Of a DNA stretch of 64,000 bases, positions 56,546-64,000 are shown one piece after another. The DNA is from Pseudoalteromonas luteoviolacea DSM 6061. GTDB taxonomy: Bacteria > Pseudomonadota > Gammaproteobacteria > Enterobacterales > Alteromonadaceae. The notes beneath the pieces are model-generated. The model ran no database searches and was not told where the DNA came from. It worked only from the letters and a program-made list of their open reading frames with translations. Where the stretch lies: assembly GCF_001625655.1 (NCBI RefSeq), contig NZ_AUYB01000104.1, forward strand, positions 102,907 to 166,906. Direction: 5' to 3'. Numbering within the stretch: position 1 is the first letter of the stretch; each line of letters opens with the position of its first letter. The translations under genes and the position numbers were made by a program.

Positions 56546-57697
56546 ATGTTCACATTAGTGTTTGTAAAGCGCCTACTTTTAAGCATTCTATACTTATTTA
56601 AGAAAAAAGATGGTAACGTGATTATCATCTCTTCTTACAATAATAATTCCTACAACTTTAATTCAAGAATTTTCTTTGAGTACTTGATACAAGCTAAAAA
56701 AAACGAGAGAGTTTTTTTTATTATTGCAGATGAAAATAAGAGAAAAACGCTAAATGAAAAATACGGGCAATACTTTATCTCTTTTAGTGAGTGGCAAGAC
56801 CTTAAGTTGATTTACTCGGCAAAACATTGGTTGTTTTCAACAAAGAGTTTTTGTTTTATTCCTTTCTCTGTTTTTGGTCGAAACCTAGTTAATTTATGGC
56901 ATGGTGTTCCACTAAAAAGTATCGCTATAAATGACAAGTTCCAAAGCAAATTTAAAAAAGCCATTTATAAATATTATTACTGCCATTTTAACAAATACTT
57001 AGCAGTACAAGTGCCAAAATTATCAGAAGTGTATTCAAGTAGCTTCAATGTGCCTAGCTCACGGCATATTTATACTGGCTGCTTAGTCAATGAGATGTTT
57101 GACAAGTCTATTGATAGAGAGACAAACCAGCTTGTGGAAGAAAGAGTAAATGGCACCTTCAATATTCTATATGCGCCGACGTATAGAGACGGTGGTAAAA
57201 CAGACTATTTCCCTTTGAGCGACTTCGATTTTGACAAACTAGTCAACTTTTTAAAGGCGCATAACGCAAAGATTTTTATCCGCCCTCACCACTTAGATAA
57301 AGGCTATGAGCAGTTTTTAGAAAGTGATGCAATCAGCTTGCTCGATAGTGCAACGGTAGAAGAGATCTCTTTCTATTTTAAGCATTTTGATGCATTGATA
57401 ACAGACTACTCTTCGATAATGTTTGACTACCTCATGGTAGGGGATGAAACAGTTTTCTTTCCTTATGACAAAAAAGAGTATCAAGAAAGCCGTGGCTTTA
57501 ACTACAACTATGATGATGTTGTCACTGGTCCAGAGATCGCGTCATATGAAGAGTTTGAGGCCTATTTGACATCTGTTTTTTCTAAATCACGCCACAGTTC
57601 AGAGTTAGAGAAGTCTTTGTTTGGCACTTCTTTTGTCGAAGCCAGAAATATAAATGGCTGCAGTAAATTATACGAATACTTAGCATCAAAGAAATGA
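56546..57697 (+). CDS. CDP-glycerol glycerophosphotransferase family protein (TagF/TagB-like)
   Basis: Transfers glycerol phosphate from CDP-glycerol to a glycan or lipid-linked acceptor. The 383-residue protein has the family signatures VNLWHGVPLKSI, YTGCLVNEM, LYAPTYRDGG, IFIRPHH and the nucleotide-binding ITDYSSIMFDYLMVG followed by FFPYDKKEY and a DVVTGPE end. An N-terminal hydrophobic helix (about 3-18) may attach it to the membrane. GGAAG precedes the ATG. The presence of a TagD-like gene in the same locus supports CDP-glycerol as donor. Whether it adds single or repeated units is unknown. Confidence 0.87.
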   Translation: MFTLVFVKRLLLSILYLFKKKDGNVIIISSYNNNSYNFNSRIFFEYLIQAKKNERVFFIIADENKRKTLNEKYGQYFISFSEWQDLKLIYSAKHWLFSTKSFCFIPFSVFGRNLVNLWHGVPLKSIAINDKFQSKFKKAIYKYYYCHFNKYLAVQVPKLSEVYSSSFNVPSSRHIYTGCLVNEMFDKSIDRETNQLVEERVNGTFNILYAPTYRDGGKTDYFPLSDFDFDKLVNFLKAHNAKIFIRPHHLDKGYEQFLESDAISLLDSATVEEISFYFKHFDALITDYSSIMFDYLMVGDETVFFPYDKKEYQESRGFNYNYDDVVTGPEIASYEEFEAYLTSVFSKSRHSSELEKSLFGTSFVEARNINGCSKLYEYLASKK

Positions 57698-58773
57698 GAA
57701 AAGTACTTAATATTGCGGATGTAAAACCCAACTACAAAGTAGGTGGCCTAAATTCAATGGTCAACCAGCTCGTAGATGCGCTTGAAAGCTTACACTATGA
57801 CTCTCAATTATTGTACTTCAGAGGTACCGCGTCGAAGAGTAGTCAAACTCAATATAAAGGGTTAATCGAACTATTTAAGCTATTGAGAAAAAACAAGTTT
57901 GATGTGGTCATAATACACTCAATTTATCACCCGCTGTACCCATTTATAGCTATGCTAGTAAAAATAAGTGGTGCAACGTTATTTATTCAATCGCATGGCT
58001 CTTTAACCGAAAATGCTTTCAACAAGCCCTCATTGAAGAAACTGATTTATAAACCGTTAATTAGCGCTATGCTCAAAATTAGTGATAAGTTTATTTTCAG
58101 TAACGAATCAGAGTTTAGTCATTCGATTATCAAAGGTTCAGACAAAGTAAAGTACATCCCTAATCTTATAAACTTTGTACCTCAAGACGTTGATTATTCG
58201 CCAAACGGAAATAAGTTGGTCTTTCTTGGTAAAGTTGATTTTTATTATAAGGGCATTGACAGAATGCTCGAGGGGCTTGCTGAGTTGAAGGCTCGTGGAT
58301 TGCATGCTGAGCTAGATATTTATGGTTATGGCGAGAATAAAGATCTCTCGTTCGAAGAGATGGTAGAACAAGACCCTTCTATCATACAGCTACTCGCTCG
58401 TATTGATGAGTTAAACTTGTCTAAATCAGTGTTTTTTAAAGGTCTGCTTGATCCTGTGAATCGAAGATCATTAGCGAGTCACTACGATGCTTTGGTTCTG
58501 TTTTCTAGCTCAGAAGCGATGCCATTGGTTATTTCCGAGTCTTTAGCTGAGGGACTACCGGTACTTATTTCAAAAGAAACCAATATGGGCAGTTATGTTG
58601 ATAAGTTTAACTGTGGTTTAGTTTTAAAAGAAAATGTTGCAGCGACTATAGAGCGATTTATGTTAGCAAGTAACTCGGCCAAACAAGCAATGAGTCAAAA
58701 TGCCAAAAACTGTTTTGCCAATTGCTTGGACATTAAATATTTAGAAAATATAGTAAAAGAGTTAGAGATTTGA
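57694..58773 (+). CDS. Glycosyltransferase family 4 protein
   Basis: GT-B fold glycosyltransferase of 359 residues, probably adding one sugar of the repeat unit on the cytoplasmic side. N-terminal domain with KVGGLNSMVNQLVDAL. C-terminal domain with KLVFLGKVDFYYKGIDRML in parts and the donor-binding E-x7-E motif in SSSEAMPLVISESLAEGLPVL (in parts). Donor and acceptor cannot be told from sequence. Overlaps the glycerophosphotransferase gene by four bases and the flippase gene by four. Confidence 0.88.
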   Translation: MRKVLNIADVKPNYKVGGLNSMVNQLVDALESLHYDSQLLYFRGTASKSSQTQYKGLIELFKLLRKNKFDVVIIHSIYHPLYPFIAMLVKISGATLFIQSHGSLTENAFNKPSLKKLIYKPLISAMLKISDKFIFSNESEFSHSIIKGSDKVKYIPNLINFVPQDVDYSPNGNKLVFLGKVDFYYKGIDRMLEGLAELKARGLHAELDIYGYGENKDLSFEEMVEQDPSIIQLLARIDELNLSKSVFFKGLLDPVNRRSLASHYDALVLFSSSEAMPLVISESLAEGLPVLISKETNMGSYVDKFNCGLVLKENVAATIERFMLASNSAKQAMSQNAKNCFANCLDIKYLENIVKELEI

Positions 58774-59936
58774 AGCTTGTTCTAGATTTTTTGTCGCTGC
58801 TAATAAATCGGGGGCTAGATTCGCTGCTGGTCCTAATATTGGTGCCTACTTTTATAGCAACATTTGGCATAGAAACATATGGTGTATTCTCCCTAGGTCT
58901 TAGTGTCGTCGCCTTTTTTATTATTTTGGTTAGATTTGGCTTTGAAACGCATATTCTTACATCTAAAAAGGAAGAGTTAGCTCAACGATGCCGAGATGTA
59001 TTTAGTGGAAAGCTACTCCTAGTGATGGTCGTATCGCCCATTTTCGTTTTGTATGCAGTAACTTTTTGGGAAGCTGAAAACCTTCCCGTATTGTTTTTAC
59101 TTTATGGCATCGTTGTTTTTGAAATCTGTGCTTTATCTCATGCGTTTATAGTACTGAGCAAGTCGCACTTCCTGACGATGATAGGTGCTTTTCGGTTTGT
59201 GTCACTGGCCCTGTTGTGTACTTTATTTATCGAAGCTATAGAGTTAACAACTTTTGTTGTTATTTATGTGCTTGTGTTTGTTGTCTGCAATTTTTTGCAA
59301 TACTGCATTTTGCAAAAGCAAGTGGGTCCTATTATTGGCTTTAATCTAACGCAGGCCGTTGGTGTTACGGAGAAATCTAAGCATTATTTTGGCAGTAAAG
59401 CGGCTTCATTGTTGAGTGATAAGCTGTTTTTAGTTGCTTGCGGAATCTTCCTTGCACCAGTGAACTTTGCACAAATCGATGTCACATTGAAAGTCTTTGC
59501 CTTCGCAATTATGGTTCCAACGATATTAATAGGTATTTTATTATCACGTATTTCAAATGGCTGTGCTGATAAAGAGCGTTATTTCTATATTGCCTTGTCC
59601 ATTTTCACCGGAGTAGTGATGGCGAGCTTTATATCACTTTTCAATACTTATATTGGTAATTATTTTGGAATTGAGATAGAGCGTGAACTGCTTTTAATTG
59701 CTATAGCTGTGATACTAACAACCGTTTCTTTAACATTTGGTGAGTTGATTCTGATACCCAAAGGTATGGCAAAGGAAAACAGTATAGCTGCACAGGTGTC
59801 AATTGTTCTGCTTGTGTTGATGTTGGGCTCACTAAATCTGTTAAATGTGGAAGCTACATCATCCTATTTGATTTCGGCTTTTATTGTTACGAAGCTTTCT
59901 GAAATTCTTGTCAAGGCTCGTTATGTTGCATATTAG
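58770..59936 (+). CDS. wzx: Lipid-linked repeat-unit flippase Wzx
   Basis: A 388-residue polytopic protein with ten to twelve membrane helices, of the MATE/MOP flippase type (PST family). N-terminal NRGLDSLLVLILVPTFIATFG in parts is characteristic. It is expected to move the undecaprenyl-linked repeat unit across the inner membrane. The only reasonable start is TTG at 58770, overlapping the upstream stop as TTGA, with AGAG before it. Wzx sequences diverge greatly, so the assignment rests on topology, size and context. Confidence 0.82.
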   Translation: MKLVLDFLSLLINRGLDSLLVLILVPTFIATFGIETYGVFSLGLSVVAFFIILVRFGFETHILTSKKEELAQRCRDVFSGKLLLVMVVSPIFVLYAVTFWEAENLPVLFLLYGIVVFEICALSHAFIVLSKSHFLTMIGAFRFVSLALLCTLFIEAIELTTFVVIYVLVFVVCNFLQYCILQKQVGPIIGFNLTQAVGVTEKSKHYFGSKAASLLSDKLFLVACGIFLAPVNFAQIDVTLKVFAFAIMVPTILIGILLSRISNGCADKERYFYIALSIFTGVVMASFISLFNTYIGNYFGIEIERELLLIAIAVILTTVSLTFGELILIPKGMAKENSIAAQVSIVLLVLMLGSLNLLNVEATSSYLISAFIVTKLSEILVKARYVAY

Positions 59937-61299
59937 AAGTATTTTTTTAGATGCTGTAATTTTGCTTTCAACCATTGCGATGTTCTTTGCATTCTCAATT
60001 GGTTATTCAGTCGACATCCTAGTCACTTTCTTTGTTCTTACTGTTACGTACATTAGAAGTGTTTGCACCGCGCTTAAATTGGGCGGCACTGCTGGCTTAT
60101 ACTTTATTTTCTTGGGATGTTTCTTTATTTTTATTCTTGGCGGTCGTTACTTTGGATTTTCCAATATTAACTACGCACATACTGTTGCTGGTGTTTATAT
60201 AATTGATGACTACTTAGTTAGTAAGTCTTTTATGTTTTATGCTTTTGTTTTAAGTTTAATTAACGCCTCTTACCAAGCTTTTTATTCAAGGCTGCAAGAT
60301 GTTAAAAAGGACACTTTAAGCTTTGATCAATTTTCATTTGATATGGGGAGGGTGTGCTTTTTGCTGTTCCTTCCTGGTACAATGATCAAGTTCTATATGG
60401 AGTTCAAGTTCATCAGCGAATTTGGTTACTATGCCTACTACTCAGAGGGCGTTAGCGCACCATTTTGGGTGGATGTATCTCGATATCTCTTTGTGATCTC
60501 TTTCGCAATTTTGGTTTCTGCAAATGCAGCTTGGCCTAGAGTTAAAATATATTTCATTTTATTCTTTTTGTTCGCAATTGCATTTTTGTTACTTGGGGTT
60601 AGGAGCTCATTTGTACTTTATTCTTCAGTTATATACTTTATATATTATAACTGTTATTCAAATAAAGCCCCTAAGATAACCACCTTATTCTTTGCATTTG
60701 TATTGATGATTTCCTTATTGCTTTTCGTACAGTTTTATCGTCAAGGCTGGCACTTTGAGCTTTCCGATAATAACTTGCTTTCTTACTTCTTTATCTCCCA
60801 AAGCAATAGCTTCTATATTTTGCCATTTACCATGGAGAATTTAGATAAGTTTACAAGCCAATTTAGTGTCTTTGCACCTCTCTCGCCGGAGTCTTTGCTG
60901 TATCGCTCTCAAAACATGGAAAGGCTGAATGAGTTAGGGCTTCTTGGAGATGTGATTAGTTACAATGTATTGGGTGATGAGTACTTTAGCCAAGGGATGG
61001 GAATAGGTGGAAACTTTGCTGCCGAATTATTTCAGTCCGGTGTTATTGTCAGTATCATTCTGTGCATTTTTATTGGTAAGGTAATGTCATTTTTCCAATT
61101 AAATGTCAGTAATTATCGTTACTTACTAATGATAAGTATTATTATTATTAGTAATGTGGCTTATATGGGGAGAAGCTCTTTATTTAGAAACTTCTCTTTA
61201 TTCTTGATATTAACGGTGGTTTTTCTGATTATTTATATTCTTAGGGTGGCTATGAAGAAAGCTAAGGAAAAGGAGGTTTCCGATAAACAAGTATTATAA
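59923..61299 (+). CDS. wzy: Putative O-antigen/oligosaccharide repeat-unit polymerase Wzy
   Basis: A 458-residue polytopic membrane protein with about twelve predicted helices and a large periplasmic loop (about 290-370, including FYRQGWHFELSDNNLLSYFF in parts). It ends in a basic cytoplasmic tail. This is the plan of Wzy-type polymerases (OPRU family), which join repeat units in the periplasm. The ATG at 59923 has AAGG six bases upstream and overlaps the flippase gene by 14 bases. The sequence is very AT-rich. Assignment is by topology and place after wzx. Confidence 0.75.
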   Translation: MLHIRSIFLDAVILLSTIAMFFAFSIGYSVDILVTFFVLTVTYIRSVCTALKLGGTAGLYFIFLGCFFIFILGGRYFGFSNINYAHTVAGVYIIDDYLVSKSFMFYAFVLSLINASYQAFYSRLQDVKKDTLSFDQFSFDMGRVCFLLFLPGTMIKFYMEFKFISEFGYYAYYSEGVSAPFWVDVSRYLFVISFAILVSANAAWPRVKIYFILFFLFAIAFLLLGVRSSFVLYSSVIYFIYYNCYSNKAPKITTLFFAFVLMISLLLFVQFYRQGWHFELSDNNLLSYFFISQSNSFYILPFTMENLDKFTSQFSVFAPLSPESLLYRSQNMERLNELGLLGDVISYNVLGDEYFSQGMGIGGNFAAELFQSGVIVSIILCIFIGKVMSFFQLNVSNYRYLLMISIIIISNVAYMGRSSLFRNFSLFLILTVVFLIIYILRVAMKKAKEKEVSDKQVL

Positions 61300-61704
61300 T
61301 AATCCTTGATTTTTTGTTAATAACTGATTGCTTGTTAATTTATTGGTTTGTGTGTTTACAGCTTGTTCTTATATTATATTTTTTATATTTTCACACTTTG
61401 TTGTTTTTAGATAGTTCATTTACATCCACTTAAACATTTTTCAATATTTTAAAGTAATACTTTTCGCCTATATAAGTTCTCCAAATACATTGCAGTATAA
61501 TGTGTCTGAATTATGTACAAGGTGTCTATCTATTTGAAAAATATGTATATTTTAATTAAAGATTCAGCGGGAATTACAAACTGTAGCGTGTTTAAACAAT
61601 TGGCTACGTATTTTGACATTTTTAATGTTTTCATGACAGTTCAATTAAGGTATTATTGCGGACTAATTTTTAATAGGTCCAATCAGAGAGAAGTAAAACA
61701 CATT
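61300..61704. other. Very AT-rich stretch before the initiating sugar transferase gene
   Basis: About 200 bases of AT-rich spacer with no hairpin terminator, then 192 bases that are open in the frame of the next gene from an ATG at 61513. TATAAT at 61496-61501 is a possible promoter -10, though without a good -35. The predicted peptide of the open part (61513-61704) is rich in aromatic and basic residues and does not look like a domain. Confidence 0.35.
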
Positions 61705-62766
61705 ATGTCGCAGAGCTTTAATCAAAAAGTTGAATGCAAGGGACTTCCTGAAGCCGATATCATTCTTGTCGATAGAAATCAGGCTGGTACTGGGGATAGT
61801 CTGTTAGACGCAAATGCATCAAATCAATATGATAAAAGTCATGCTAGAACTGAATCTGGAGCAGAAGGACTAGATACTTTATACATCTATTGCCCTGAAC
61901 ATTACGTTGATGTAATTGAAAAGGTAATGAGCCGCCACCAGAATATTGAAGTGCATGTAAATGATTTTTCAGTTCGAAACTTCAAAAACTTAAAGTTGTG
62001 CCACTTTAAGAGCGAACATATGTCTCAAGAAGAGAAAATATTTCTCATTACTGCAACCGAGCTAGGCGCCAGAGTTGAACCTTTAGTAAGCTTTCTAGAT
62101 AGAAAGCTTGGTTATACAGAGGTTGAATTGTTGCATAGCGGTTACTTCTTGTACCAAAAAGCTTTCTCTATCCTATCAAACAAGACAAATGCATTTATAA
62201 AGCGTGTGGTCGATTTACTGTTTGTATTCTTACTTTCTTGGGTTGCTATTCCTGTAGGAATCATCACAGCGGTGCTTATCAAGTTAGAATCGCCAGGTCC
62301 TGTCTTTTACAAACAACGCCGAACTGGCTTGTACAATAAAGAATTTAATGTCATAAAGTTCCGTTCAATGAGGAACGATGCAGAAAAAAATGGTGCGCAA
62401 TGGGCATGCTCTAACGATAGTCGAGTGACCAAAGTTGGAAAAATAATTCGTAAAACTCGAATAGATGAACTGCCTCAACTGCTTAATGTTTTGAAAAATG
62501 AGATGTCAATGGTTGGGCCTCGTCCTGAGCGAGAGCATTTCATATCCGATCTTGAGAAAGAAATTCCTTACTATCGTTTTAGACATGCAGTTAAGCCTGG
62601 TATCACAGGATTAGCTCAGGTTAAGTACCCTTATGGTGCATCTGTTCAAGATGCCGTGTGGAAGCACAAATACGATATTTTTTATATCAAGCACCAAAAG
62701 TTTGCTATGGATCTGAAAATACTACTTTTAACTGTGAAAACAGTATTGTTCGGAAAAGGGGTTTAG
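61705..62766 (+). CDS. Polyprenyl-phosphate sugar-1-phosphate transferase (initiating, WbaP/WcaJ type)
   Basis: Starts repeat-unit assembly by moving a sugar-phosphate onto undecaprenyl phosphate. The 353 residues comprise a soluble N-terminal part (about 1-155), one membrane re-entrant helix (about 165-192) and the catalytic bacterial sugar-transferase domain. That domain has SPGPVFYKQRRTG, VIKFRSMRNDAE, TRIDELPQLLNVLKNEMSMVG in parts and GPRPE. The four N-terminal membrane helices of full-length WbaP are absent. The start is uncertain: 61513 is open in frame but its extension is not protein-like, and GAGAAG lies 11 bases before 61705. Confidence 0.85.
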   Translation: MSQSFNQKVECKGLPEADIILVDRNQAGTGDSLLDANASNQYDKSHARTESGAEGLDTLYIYCPEHYVDVIEKVMSRHQNIEVHVNDFSVRNFKNLKLCHFKSEHMSQEEKIFLITATELGARVEPLVSFLDRKLGYTEVELLHSGYFLYQKAFSILSNKTNAFIKRVVDLLFVFLLSWVAIPVGIITAVLIKLESPGPVFYKQRRTGLYNKEFNVIKFRSMRNDAEKNGAQWACSNDSRVTKVGKIIRKTRIDELPQLLNVLKNEMSMVGPRPEREHFISDLEKEIPYYRFRHAVKPGITGLAQVKYPYGASVQDAVWKHKYDIFYIKHQKFAMDLKILLLTVKTVLFGKGV

Positions 62767-62768
62767 TC

Positions 62769-63581
62769 TTGAAGCATATAGACTTTTCCGTATTATGCTC
62801 TCTTTACTTTAAAGAGCAGCCAGAATTCCTAGATGATTGTTTGAAGAGTATTTTCGATCAAAGTTTGCAAGCTTCAGAGATAGTTGTAGTGCACGACGGT
62901 CCTTTGACTGATGCATTATACGCAGTTCTTGAAAAGTGGCGTAAGCTGTTGCCAATTAAAGATGTTGTTCTAGAGCAGAATGTTGGACTAGGTGAGGCCT
63001 TAAATAAAGGGTTGAGTCATTGTAGTTACGATCTAGTCGTTAGAGTGGATACTGATGATATAAATCTTAAATCAAGGTTTCATGATCAAATTACTTTTAT
63101 GAACGATAATCCTGGCGTTGCTGTTTCTAGCTCATATATTGAGGAATTTGACAAAACGCCAAGTGAAAGTGGAAAGTTGAGACGTGTACCAACCGCAAAT
63201 ATTCTTGCACATAGTGTGCGGCTCAACCCTATCAATCATATGGCAAGTGTTTTCAGAAAGCATAAAATCATTGCTTCAGGTGGCTACAAGCACCTTATGT
63301 ATATGGAAGACTACTATCTTTGGTTAAGAGTTCTTGCCAGTGGTGAGGAAATTGCCAATTTAGATAAGGTACTAGTTAAGGCAAGGACTGGTAATGGTAT
63401 GCTGGAGCGTAGGAGAGGAACAACTTACGCCAAGAGTGAAATAAAGCTCATGAAGCACATATTCAAACTTGGACTCAGTAAAAGTCCTCTCACATTTGCA
63501 TACTTCCTATCTCGCAGCATTTCAAGGCTGATGCCAGCAGGATTTTTAAGAGTCGTATATCGCTTCTTAAGAACGTCATAG
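62769..63581 (+). CDS. Glycosyltransferase family 2 protein
   Basis: GT-A fold transferase of 270 residues, adding a sugar to the lipid-linked repeat unit. Signatures: CSLYFKEQPEFLDDCLKSIF in parts, VVHDGPLTD, the metal-binding VRVDTDDIN and an ED-type catalytic MEDYYLWLR. No membrane helices. The TTG at 62769 is the best start: GGGG lies seven bases upstream, and it is just after the previous stop. The earlier in-frame ATG at 62658 lies inside the previous gene. Donor unknown. Confidence 0.85.
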   Translation: MKHIDFSVLCSLYFKEQPEFLDDCLKSIFDQSLQASEIVVVHDGPLTDALYAVLEKWRKLLPIKDVVLEQNVGLGEALNKGLSHCSYDLVVRVDTDDINLKSRFHDQITFMNDNPGVAVSSSYIEEFDKTPSESGKLRRVPTANILAHSVRLNPINHMASVFRKHKIIASGGYKHLMYMEDYYLWLRVLASGEEIANLDKVLVKARTGNGMLERRRGTTYAKSEIKLMKHIFKLGLSKSPLTFAYFLSRSISRLMPAGFLRVVYRFLRTS

Positions 63582-64000
63582 AACTGGAGCATTTAATACA
63601 GTCCGTGTTGAACTGCATTTGCGGTCTTTAAATTTGACCAAAGGCCGCTACCCTCAAAGTACACTATCAAATTGGAATAGTGCATAGTCCAAAGAGTACG
63701 TTCTCAACTCCCTTTTTTATTAGTTTGTGCGATGACACCAGCAGACGACTCAATAAACAGAGATAGACTCAGATTTCAACAACACACCATATTGTCTTTT
63801 ATCAGCAATACCAAATGAGAAGCGCTGCAAACTGTGTTCAACAACCAGTTCTGCTAGGCTTAAAAAGTAAGACCAAATATAGTTATATTGACTCGCCGCG
63901 AAGTGACATGTGGCGTTGGCGTATGTTAATTGCTGATTCGTTGATGATGTAAGAAACCTCAAACGTCATGAGGTGTATTTGTAACTCCACCCAATTTAGT
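63582..64000. other. Region downstream of the polysaccharide genes, no firm gene
   Basis: About 420 bases. A 9-bp hairpin (gcggtcttt / aaaggccgc, one G-T pair) at 63621-63648 lacks a T tract. A 70-codon open frame on the minus strand (63750-63962) has plausible codon use but no recognised motif; its start would be an ATG at 63962. Other short frames are present on both strands. Confidence 0.3.

Noticed and set aside
63621..63648. Hairpin after the last glycosyltransferase gene as a terminator
   Set aside because: The stem is fair but no T run follows, so I do not call it an intrinsic terminator.

Overview
The window looks like a chromosomal segment of a marine gammaproteobacterium of the Alteromonadales, most likely Pseudoalteromonas or a close relative. 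This rests on protein resemblance and gene order (murA-degS-degQ-zapG / zapE / rplM-rpsI / petABC / sspAB; dolP-diaA-yraN-lpoA / rsmI / rnpB; the full dcw cluster; dciA between lpxC and secA), not on a database search. There is no sign of phage, insertion sequence or CRISPR.

Layout. 1-5.3 kb: 3' part of murA, the HtrA proteases degS and degQ and the division protein zapG on the minus strand, then zapE. 5.3-10.7 kb: rplM-rpsI, the cytochrome bc1 operon petABC, and sspAB. 10.7-15.5 kb: minus-strand envelope/replication group dolP-diaA-yraN-lpoA, divergent from rsmI, followed by the RNase P RNA gene rnpB. 15.8-20.5 kb: a lipoprotein alkaline phosphatase and a membrane-bound PAS-GGDEF-EAL protein. 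20.9-38.7 kb: the division and cell wall cluster mraZ-rsmH-ftsL-ftsI-murE-murF-mraY-murD-ftsW-murG-murC-ddl-ftsQ-ftsA-ftsZ-lpxC, tightly packed with many start/stop overlaps and a promoter region carrying four 10-bp-spaced MraZ-type repeats. 38.7-42.8 kb: dciA, secA, mutT.

42.9-51.7 kb is more accessory: an M13 lipoprotein peptidase, a GH20 beta-N-acetylhexosaminidase and a FucP-type sugar transporter (probable NagP). The last two carry matching near-palindromic operators upstream, consistent with a chitin/GlcNAc regulon. Then come a single tRNA-His(GTG) with a GC-rich-discriminator promoter, an MscS channel and a DUF481 outer-membrane protein.

51.8-63.6 kb is a Wzx/Wzy-type surface polysaccharide locus: an SLBB-domain export protein (OtnA/WbfF-like), a TagD-like glycerol-3-phosphate cytidylyltransferase, a short-chain dehydrogenase, a Wzz chain-length regulator, a TagF-like glycerophosphotransferase, a GT4 glycosyltransferase, a Wzx flippase, a Wzy-like polymerase, an initiating polyprenyl-phosphate sugar transferase and a GT2 glycosyltransferase. 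Together they suggest a glycerol-phosphate-containing O-antigen or capsule, resembling teichoic acid chemistry in a Gram-negative. Sequence here is visibly AT-richer than the core and two genes appear to use TTG starts, as expected for a horizontally exchanged locus. The last ~400 bases hold no gene I can support firmly.
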